Assembly: GCA_963573315.1 (NCBI GenBank)
Contig: OY752141.1
Span: 310,001-374,000, forward strand
Direction of reading: 5' to 3'
Length of the DNA stretch: 64,000 nt
Source of the DNA: Entomortierella parvispora
Lineage: Eukaryota > Mortierellomycota > Mortierellomycetes > Mortierellales > Mortierellaceae
The notes under the pieces: model-generated
Told to the model about the DNA's origin: nothing
Database searches by the model: none
What the model saw: the letters and a program-made list of their open reading frames with translations, nothing else
Position numbers and translations under genes: made by a program
Shown: positions 55,877 to 64,000 of the stretch, in pieces
How the letters are laid out: each line of letters begins with the position of its first letter
Numbering within the stretch: position 1 is the first letter of the stretch

Positions 55877-57252
55877 CTCTCTTGTGCCGTTATGGGAGAG
55901 GGGAGAGGGAGTTGAAAGGGGTAAAGGGAAGGAAGGAAGAAAGGTCGGGAAGGAAAGGGAATGAATGTGGGAAGGAAGGAGAAACAATGAACCTCGGTCA
56001 AAGAAGAACAAACCAAGACAACACACAAACAGGCGACAACTTGCGGCTGATCACAAAACGATGTCATCGCAGGTCAGTGCCTGGACTCGACTATCGCGGC
56101 AAAAATGCGTGTGTGTCCGACCGTTTTGTCCTGCCTGCCGTCTGCCCTCCGTCCTCGACCGTTGTCTGCACTGTGTTTGCTTTCAAAAGGCGTCGCTTGC
56201 TTCGCCAATTGATCCACCAACGACCTTGGCGCTGACAACACAGGAAGAAAAAAGAAAGAGGAGTAAGGATCGCTCTCCAGCACTCCCTTTGCTGCAGAAA
56301 GAGAACAAGGAAAAGAGAAAGAGAGAAAGAAGAAAAGAAAGGCAGCATGCAGAACACAATATCTTGAAATCACAAGGTGGGCTCCAGGCACCAGTGTATT
56401 CAAACCTATGTAGTCGTAAAATACCAAAAAAATTTCAAATTAGAAAGGTCTTGCGTTCGTTAAACCGGCCCACCGCCCCGCAGCCTTGCATGTTCTCTCT
56501 TTCCTTTCGATTCGCCAAAACGTAATGCAGTGAACCATACAAATTAAGCAGTCACAGTCGCTTCACATGGACTCAGAGCGCCTGGAAGGCCTCTGCAGGG
56601 CGCTAGCACAGGCATCCTCCAGCTCTTGCTGAGAAAGAAAGGCTCAGGAATCAGAGTCAGCGGCGAGTCATGGTTCAAAGGAGCACTATTTGGATGCAAC
56701 CGATCCATCCGTTGATCCATCGATCGATTTTCCCATCGATATTGACCCTTGCGCCATCTTTAACCCATCCTCGACCCATGCCCGACTTCAGTCAGACACT
56801 ATCTTCAAAAAAATATTCCTACATCCTGCGTTTTGGCCATGGAGAATATGAGCAACCAAAGCCAATCCTCCCAAAAACCACACCATTTCTTCAGAAATAA
56901 TATCACGGACCAGGACTCGTCATCGGCAACTCTCTCACCCTCATCACCATCAACATCACCTATGATGCTTCTATTTTTCAAAGTCATTACTTGAAAAAGC
57001 AGACAACATGCAGAGAAACTTCCTTAGGGCAACTGCTATCAGCTTCTCGGGAGGTGTGCACATCAGGACGCAGCAGTTCTGGAAGACATCAGGGGAATCC
57101 AACTCTGATGAACTTGTAACTTGTATAAGGAAAAAGAGACATCACCTGCAGGACATCAGAGAGACCCACTACCCCATACTGTCACACGAGTGCTCAACAG
57201 ACCAACCTCTAACATCAACTTTGGTTAATCTTTCATATCATAGATATCAGAA
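55877..57252. other. Divergent intergenic region with short coding-like remnants
   Basis: This separates the membrane protein gene (minus) and eL6 (plus). The first 500 bp are GA-rich then mixed, suiting two promoters. Between 56631 and 57000 there are adjacent short open stretches with coding-like composition (for example one with VDPSIDFPIDIDPCAIF, and one starting MENMSNQSQSSQKPHH at 56838) but no plausible complete gene. They may be remnants of a lost gene or transposon, or chance. Confidence 0.35.
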
Positions 57253-58561
57253 ATGGTTCACAAGGTATGCACTGCTTCCAGTGTGTTGACATTAAGGAGT
57301 ATTCACAGGAGTGTGCTGGAGCGACCATAATATCGTCGACGATATGAATAAGAAAATTTTCGTTATCGACGAAAGGAGCACAGGAGCAACAAATCAGCTT
57401 TCCGCAGACGACACTGCAATTTGAGATCGGCAAATAACTGCAAATGTGGCTCGTTAGGTGTTGCTTCCTGATTTCTTTTGGTCTTGGAAACCTGGATTTG
57501 AACAGGAACTCACCTTTGGAATCCGTCATGAGAAGTCGGATTTGGCTTCAGGATCGACTATAACTGGAGTCACAGTTCAGTTTGTTTTTGGAATCTCGGA
57601 AATTGGAAATACAAAAGGAGCATGGATCAAACCTTTACTCAGGATAGCAAAAGAGAAACGAAAGAGCCTTGTTTTAACAAGAGTATCGTTTTGATCGCCC
57701 TATTTCACCTTAGCCCCGCAACTCTTTCCTGGCCGTCGGCGTGTCCAAGTACAGCCGCTCGCAGGTCATTGCCAAGCGCGCCTTGTACAAGCGCAAGCCC
57801 GCCGGCACTGTCGCTGCTGCCCCTGCTGTCGCCAACAAGACCGTTGAGGTTAAGGGCGCCAAGAACGGAGGTTCCCGCGTCATTGCTGCCTCCAAGGCTC
57901 CCCGCTTCTACGCTGCTGAGGATGTTGCTGTCCCCAAGAAGAACCGCAAGCACGCTGGTATTGCCAAGCTCCGCAGCTCCATTGTCCCCGGTACCGTTCT
58001 CATCCTTTTGGCTGGTCGTTACCGCGGCAAGCGCGTCGTCTTCTTGAAGCAGCTCGAGTCCGGCTTGTTGCTCGTCTCCGGTCCCTTCAAGGTCAACGGT
58101 GTCCCCCTCAAGCGCGTCAACCAGGCTTACGTCGTTGCCACCTCCACCAAGGTTGAGCTCGATGCCTCCAAGGTAATTTTTTATACCTGCTTGGCGTGAT
58201 AGATGTACCATCTGTATTATTAGAGTGTCAGAACCATGTCATTTTCAGGAGTCATGGGAGCAAAGGGAAGACATGGAATATTCAAGTTAATCATGGAGTT
58301 TTTTTTATTCGACAGATTGATGCTCAGTTGAACGATGCCTACTTTGCCCGCCCCAAGGCTGCCAAGAAGGCCGCCACTGAGGAGGCTTTCTTCGAGGGTG
58401 AGAAGAAGAAGGAGCCCCTTGCCGAGAACAAGGTCGCTCTCCAGAAGTCCACTGACAAGGTTATCCTTGAGGCCATCAACAAGGTCGAGCACCTCCGCCA
58501 GTACTTGTCTGCCAAGTTCTCTCTCACCAAGGGCCAGGCTCCCCACGCCCTCCAGTTCTAA
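57253..58561 (+). CDS. rpl6: Cytosolic ribosomal protein eL6 (60S subunit)
   Basis: Exons 2 and 3 (57714-58172 and 58316-58561) are certain: [60 protein letters not shown], then [12 protein letters not shown] and the C-terminal [13 protein letters not shown] are the eL6 signature. eL6 sits on the solvent side of the 60S subunit and binds 28S rRNA expansion segments. An in-frame TAG lies directly before exon 2, so an upstream exon must exist. The best candidate is a 12-base exon at 57253-57264 (ATG GTT CAC AAG, then GTATGC), in phase 0, giving 238 residues in total. Tiny first exons followed by a long intron are common in fungal ribosomal protein genes, but this one is inferred. Codon use is markedly C-ending, as in highly expressed genes, unlike its neighbours. 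Confidence 0.88.
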
Positions 58562-58944
58562 GTATTTTAAAAACTAAGAATTGAGAGATAATCGAAAGAC
58601 AAAAACAACCTCATTGTATGAATAAAAAAGTTCAGAAAGAGATATACTGACAGCGACAACCTCACATTGAGATGTGGACCAGTTCAGAGCTTCAATTTGA
58701 GGGAGATAAAGTTGGCATGTTATCAGCTACGGGTGTAAGTTATTGGTTCTAGCAACCTACCCACCCCTTTACTTGCTTCTTTAGTCGAAAAGGGGGGGGC
58801 TAGCGGAAATGTAGGAGAAATTTTGTCAAAGATTGTTCACCCCTACTCCTCCTTTCGAATCGAAAACAAAATGAAGGACACTTTTTGGCCCCAGACACCA
58901 CTCTTTGTTTTCTTCCTCCCCCCTTCCTGCCTTCCCACGTTACC
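58562..58944 (+). other. eL6 3' end and S41 peptidase promoter
   Basis: 383 bp between same-strand genes. AATAAAAAAG at 58620 may be the eL6 poly(A) signal. A G-run at 58791-58798 and a short C/T-rich leader (58910-58940) precede the next ATG. Confidence 0.45.
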
Positions 58945-61900
58945 ATGAGGTGGTCCACTTTCTCAGCACCTCTTGTGGTCTGCATCCCGAGTGCGATTGC
59001 GCTCTTTCAGTTGACCCAAGCGATCGAAACAAAAGCGGATCAAATAGCCGGATATGGTGTCGAAGATATCCACGCAGAAACAATCCTGGATGCGACACCT
59101 CGCAACCCAATTTACAGCACTGGATGCAGTGATGCCTATAGCGGCCATCAAGAATTGGAAAACCAGCAGCAGCAATTGAAGCAACAAAGTGATCTAGATG
59201 ACAGGAACTCCAAACCACCAGTCAACGACGACGATGTGGACGATGAGGACGAAGTCAAAGGAGAGGATAAGGGCAAAGAGCAAGCAGAAGAAGAGAAAGA
59301 AGAAGAAGAAGAAGGAGAAGAAGAAGGAGAAGAAGAAGGAGAAGGAGAAGAAGACAACGAGGGCGATGAGGATGACGACTGCGACTACGACGCAGAGGCT
59401 ACTCTTAAAAATCCTAAATGGGACAAGGATCTTGAAGGTCGTGTTGCGAAGTTTAAGGATTGGATGAGTCGAGGTGAAAAGTCTCCATCGAATCCCAAAG
59501 GCTACTGGTCTTCTCTGCAGGACCCCGAAAGTCGTACCCCCATCCGTCATGACATCCGCCCCCTGAGCGATCGTCCCGTTGCAGCCACCATTCCCATCAA
59601 ATTCAGGGATCCTTGTGTTGCTGCGTCCAACAGATTAGGAGCTCCAGTACCCTATGACATTGTGAAGGCCTGTATGGATTCTAAATTCCCATTCCCGAAA
59701 ACGGTCCGACAGGATACAGTGGCGACTGTAAAGAACCTCCTGAGAAATTTTTACGTCTTTGAAGATTTAGTTAACCAGCCGCCTGTAAGGGAGGATACTC
59801 TATGGCTGAGCTTTCGACCAGTGGATCTGCAGAATGAATTGGATCGGCATCTGGAGTTGGGTGGTGGAATTGTATCAAGGAACGAGGATGACGATGATGA
59901 CGATGACGATGACGATGACAACACACGAAAGGATAATGGCTCCGGAGCGGATGGAGGAAATGAAAAGGACGACGAGGAAGACGACAAAGAGGACGATGAG
60001 GAACAAGATCAGGAAGTCGAGGACGACGAAGACAAGGAGGATGAGCGCGACCATCAAGAAGAAGAAGACACCGACGTCGACAATGAAGACAAGGATGGAG
60101 ACGAGCAAATCCAGGATACAGAAGTGAACAAGTCTGTCGCCAGCAAACACACATCAAGCAAGAAGCACAAGAGGAACACTGCGAAAAAGTCCAAGAACTC
60201 AGACAACGAAAAACCGTCATATCATGGATTTGCAGCAGGCTCCATGACTGACCGCGAGTTCCACGATGGAATAACAAAGATCCTCTGGAAAGCACGCGAT
60301 GGACATCTCTCCTATGACGCCGACTGTTTCCGAGCCTGGCGATGGCAGCTGGGCATCTTCATGAGTCATGTGGTCCGTAATGGCAGAACAGTTCTCAAAG
60401 TTCACTCAGTAGCCCCGTACTTTCAGAGACTGAATGGTATCAACCATGACCTGTTAAATTGCGACGTCGTCTCAATCAACGGTCAAGATGCCTCCGAATA
60501 CATTCAGCGATGGGCCGATCTTCAAGTCTCCGTGTCCAAGGACGCGAATATCAGGTAACGAGACGTTTCATATCTGTTTGGAAGCATGTCACAGACGGTA
60601 CTGTTCCCCAATATCCGAATTTTTTAAGGAAACCCATCATCGACTCTTTCTTGATCAATACAACAGGTTCAATGGTGCCTTGGTAACACCTCAGTACCGA
60701 TCCGGCACAACTGATTTCTTTCTACCTGGGAAATTTGGCGAGAGGTTTATTATCCCGGATGAAGAGTCCTTAGTTCACACCTTCCGCTGTCCTGGTCGTC
60801 AAGATTTGACTGTGAACATCAAGTGGACTGCACTGTACACACGTCGACTGACAAAGCCCTTTCACGACATGCAGTCTTACTACGCCGCCAATTGTATCAA
60901 GTCCAATGGCGGTACATATGGGGGGGAGCAACACCAAAGACTAGAAAAGGAGCAAGATCCAATTCAAAGGAACATTATAATTCTCAAGACTGCTGTACGA
61001 GAATTACTTTTCCATACTGACAACGCGACTTCTATCCCTGTGAGTGCTTCACCTGCTGCTGATCCAAGTACAGAAGAAACACCATCGTTTCCTCAGGCAA
61101 CTGTGGGTCCTAATCTTCTACAACAGAACGGACCACCCAAGGATGTGGATGAACTCTTGGACGCGCTCGATATCTTGTCTTCACAGCAATTGCCCGTAGT
61201 TAAGTTTTACGACGATTATGGTGGCCGCTCTACCGAAATGGATCGCGCCACATCAATCCAGTTCACGGAACTTTACAAAGGTCTCCACGGCATCTCTGCT
61301 CGTAAGTTTTACGGTGGAAACGATAGTGTTATATGATGAACTTCTCTGGATTTTGTTCTTACGGAGGCAATGATGATGATACTGGCGGGCTTTTGAAGGT
61401 TGCGCCGACCTTAGTCTAACAATATCGGACAATCTCATTTCTCATTCCTCATTTACCGTATTTTATGGTTCTATTGCAAACTCTACTGTACCGGTTTACC
61501 GTCAGTGCTCTTGAATGACGGCAGGACGGGTGTCATCACTGTGCGTACCGAGAGTTCAACGGACCGAGGAGAGCCCTATTCGCGTGTCCACCCTGAGTGG
61601 GCCGGCGCTTTAATCCAGTCTATCAACGCTCTGCGTCCTCGAGCACAAAAGTTGATTCTTGATATGAGCCACAACACTGGTGGATACGTATGCTTGGGCC
61701 TGGCCATGATCCAACTCTTCTTCCCAGAACACCCTCGATTGGTGACCAACATTCGACTGTCGCCTCTTGGTACTCAGATGATGACTTCGGGCGGGCTGGG
61801 GGTCGATCACTTTATCAGTTCGTACGGCGAATCGACCGCTGCAGTCTATCAAAATGGATATCTGTTGCGGCCCAGGACTCATCCTCATCGCAACATGGCC

Positions 61901-62860
61901 TTCACAGACTTTGTCTCGGATCGATGTGCGATTACGGATCGATATTACCTCCACGTCGATCCTGAAGAAGAGAGAAGGCGAGGTCGACCTGTGGCTGCTG
62001 CCAATAGCAATGACGACGATGAGGGAGCACCTTACCACCCTTGGGATCCTGAGAACATTGTAATTCTAACTGACGGATACTGTGGATCGAGTTGCGCGCT
62101 GATCTCAAATATGTTGCATGCCAAGTTCGGAGTCAAGACTGTAGTCATAGGTGGGAAAGCGTCGTCCAGCTTGACGCCCATGGGCTATTCAACATTCCCG
62201 GGGCTGCAGGTCATTGACGATTCTTTGATCTTTAACGAGATGCATGATGTCAGAGCAAGAATGATGTCCTGTCAGGAACTTGACCGACTTGAACAGGGCC
62301 GTTCGTCAAGGCAATTGGCGGGTACGAAGAAGAAGCAACAGACAGCCTTTATGGCCAAAAATCAGGAAAGGCAAGAAGAGAGTGACGAGATTAATGACAA
62401 GGATATTCGAATGGACGAGCACAAGAAGAACAAGGAAGACTTGGAAGCGCAAAACCTCAAGACTACAGAAGATGATGATGAGGATGACGACGAAGACGAC
62501 GAAGATGAGGATGTCGACGACGATTTCGATTCTTTTTACCCGCAGGCTTTCGCCCACTCTTCTCGTTTGCGTCTGACTTGGCGCCAGATCTACAACACTG
62601 GACCGGAGCTCGACCTGTTCAAGCTGTCGAGTGATCACTCCATTTATGAACCGACCTGGAAGGATGTGGAGCGATGGAATGAGTTTAGCTTCTTCCCAGC
62701 AGATCACCGAATCGATTACACCGATCACAATGTGCACTCCGTCGGAGCGATTTGGGAGGATGCTAGGGATGCAGCCTGGGGCCCGGGCTCTGGAAATGGA
62801 AGTGGGTTAGCAAACGAGGGCGTGATGGAGAAGGTTGCGGAGGAGAATTTGGGCTATTGA
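58945..62860 (+). CDS. Secreted S41-family (CPAF-like) peptidase with acidic insertions
   Basis: Exons 58945-60554, 60667-61301 and 61506-62860 join in phase (1199 residues). The first about 27 residues are a signal peptide (FSAPLVVCIPSAIALFQLTQ). After an acidic Asp/Glu-rich region (about 75-150) comes the family N-terminal region (DPCVAASNRLGAPVPYDIVK) and a block HDGITKILWKARDGHLSYDA, resembling the start of S41 peptidases. The catalytic domain in exon 3 has LILDMSHNTGGYVCLGLAMI and IVILTDGYCGSSCALISNML, the latter carrying the expected nucleophile serine near residue 940. Two further acidic stretches (about 313-400 and 985-1015) are inserted around or within the domains. By family it is a serine peptidase acting outside the cell or in the vacuole. 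Remaining catalytic residues cannot be placed with certainty. The start is the ATG that opens the signal peptide, 20 codons after an upstream in-frame ATG at 58885. Confidence 0.8.
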
Positions 62861-63630
62861 AAGAGAGACTTCAATAAGCTAGTGTTGCAGTAGTCAACTC
62901 GGGGACGGGCCACTAGGGCGGGTCCTCGATCGCTGAGTTCAGTTTAAGCGTCTAATAAGAATTTGAATACCCGAGAGTCCAGAAGTGTTGCATAATATAT
63001 TGCTGTAGTTTGGTACAGTAGGCTGACTGAATCCGCCCTGGATTCTTCCCAGGGCGTTGATGAACTTTACTTTATACATTGTTGAGGAAAGCGATACAGT
63101 ACTGTGCTTTTTTGAGTGGCATCATCACTCTCTCTGGGGTGATCTACTTTGAACTACCAACGGCCGTTTGTGCCTGGCCCAAGCCATTTTCGGGCGGACA
63201 ATCCAGCCTAGAGAGAGAGCCCAGGGCGCTGATTGGCCAGGCTCTGAGACAAATGACGCGCCGATTCCTTTGCACGGCTTTTGTGCACAAAGAAAAACGA
63301 AGAAAAAAGATATCGGGGGCAGTCTCACAGGTGACGGAGCGATGGCTGCTTTCTTTTCCAACGTATGGAGGGGGCACCGACCATTACAGACATTACACCA
63401 TTGATATCTCATACGGTGGTCTACATCATGTCTCTTGAAACTACGACCCAAAACCGCAAGGTCGGGGGCACTCAAAGCGACAATTCTTTTTTTCTCTGTG
63501 TGTGCACATATAACTAACACCTGTTGAGCCCTTCCCCGCCGAGTGTTCACACCTTTTTGTTACTTCTGTTTTTGTGTAGTCTCTCTCTCTCCTCTGCACG
63601 CTCGGTCCTCTTCCCTTCATTCCCCACATC
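62861..63630 (+). other. S41 3' region and promoter of the last gene
   Basis: 770 bp between two plus-strand genes. A perfect 8-bp inverted repeat lies at 63034-63056. Close to 63630 the sequence becomes C/T-rich (63575-63625), as in other leaders in this window. The frames here are short and unconvincing. Confidence 0.4.
63034..63056 (+). other. Perfect 8-bp stem hairpin
   Basis: CGCCCTGG and CCAGGGCG flank a 7-base loop, 174 bases after the S41 peptidase stop codon. It could be a structure in the 3' untranslated region. No U-run follows, so a bacterial-type terminator is not meant. Confidence 0.6.
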
Positions 63631-64000
63631 ATGAATCCAAATTCACCACCAAGACCAGAGTACCTTCACTCTGAAAGCTCAATCCCTACAACTTCCACTC
63701 TGGTCTCAACGTCAGAAGAGACTGAGGCTGCGGCTGGTGCCTCCCGATCAAAGTCAACCAAACGCCTCTTCGACAACCAAACACTCTCCATCAACACCAC
63801 ACCCATTCCCGATGACGATCTGCTCCACGCCATTGTTGGACAGCATCTGGCCATCACGCCAACCATTTCAGAAGTGCCTTCTTTTCCTTCTCCACCAAGT
63901 GTCTCTTCCGGCAGTGTGTTCAGGAATGAACTTCCATCTCCTGGAGGCGATCTCAGTGTTCCCGGTGGTGCTTTCGGCCTTGGTGTCAACACTGCAGGGT
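63631..64000 (+). CDS. Unidentified protein, 5' end only
   Basis: ATG 63631 follows a C/T-rich leader and opens a frame that stays free of stops to the window end (123 codons seen). The sequence is Ser/Pro/Thr-rich and probably disordered (MNPNSPPRPEYLHSESSIPT), with one more ordered stretch, DDDLLHAIVGQHLAITPTI. There is no signal peptide or membrane segment. Ser/Pro-rich starts like this are common in fungal regulatory proteins, but no domain is reached, so no function is given. Confidence 0.6.
   Translation, partial: MNPNSPPRPEYLHSESSIPTTSTLVSTSEETEAAAGASRSKSTKRLFDNQTLSINTTPIPDDDLLHAIVGQHLAITPTISEVPSFPSPPSVSSGSVFRNELPSPGGDLSVPGGAFGLGVNTAG

Noticed and set aside
57485-57505. A GTTCAAATCC-type T-loop on the minus strand suggesting a tRNA gene
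   Set aside because: No matching acceptor, anticodon or D arms could be found around it; a second such motif near 45545 fails in the same way.
59771-60295. Antisense frames within the S41 peptidase gene
   Set aside because: They mirror the GAC/GAT repeats of the acidic tracts and have no independent support.

Overview
This window is nuclear DNA of a fungus. Protein-coding genes carry short GT-AG introns on both strands, serine-, glutamine- and acidic-rich low-complexity segments are common, and the leaders are pyrimidine-rich. It encodes cytosolic ribosomal protein eL6, the polarity exchange factor Cdc24, AP-1-like bZIP factors and a SWIRM protein. A mitochondrial methylmalonyl-CoA epimerase (a step of the B12-dependent propionate route that Dikarya generally lack), the gene style and an autonomous-type Helitron suggest an early-diverging lineage such as Mortierellomycotina. 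That placement is inference; no rRNA or other marker is present.

Layout. 1-3.9 kb: 3' end of a nitronate monooxygenase-like gene, a five-exon CCDC47/PAT-complex homologue, and a wax-synthase-like MBOAT acyltransferase. 4.3-10.1 kb: a tandem F-box family with one two-exon gene, one decayed copy with several nonsense codons, and one intronless gene; duplicated 3' flanks mark the duplication unit. 10.3-18.8 kb: a long gene-poor leader or promoter region, then a two-exon SWIRM-domain chromatin protein. 19.5-25.8 kb (all minus): a single-pass membrane protein, a mitochondrial beta-carbonic anhydrase, and methylmalonyl-CoA epimerase. 26.1-36.4 kb: two paralogous bZIP/DUF3425 genes with a roughly 5.9-kb Helitron inserted between them, about 210 bp upstream of the first one's start codon. 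37.1-49.7 kb (all minus): a second wax-synthase-like gene, an eight-exon SulP/SLC26 transporter with STAS and cyclic-nucleotide-binding domains (Vsb1/YGR125W type), and Cdc24. 52.6-64 kb: a secreted His/Asp-rich six-cysteine protein, a type I membrane protein with an eight-cysteine ectodomain, eL6, a large secreted S41-family peptidase, and the 5' end of an unidentified gene.

No pathway-level gene cluster is evident. The most notable structures are the Helitron (HUH and helicase motifs intact, but one in-frame stop and one frameshift, with a terminal hairpin and families of GC-rich palindromes at both ends), the tandem bZIP pair it separates (one with a frameshifted C-terminal domain), and the F-box array caught in birth-and-death evolution. 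Exon models were built by hand from splice signals and reading-phase agreement. They are internally consistent but untested against transcripts.
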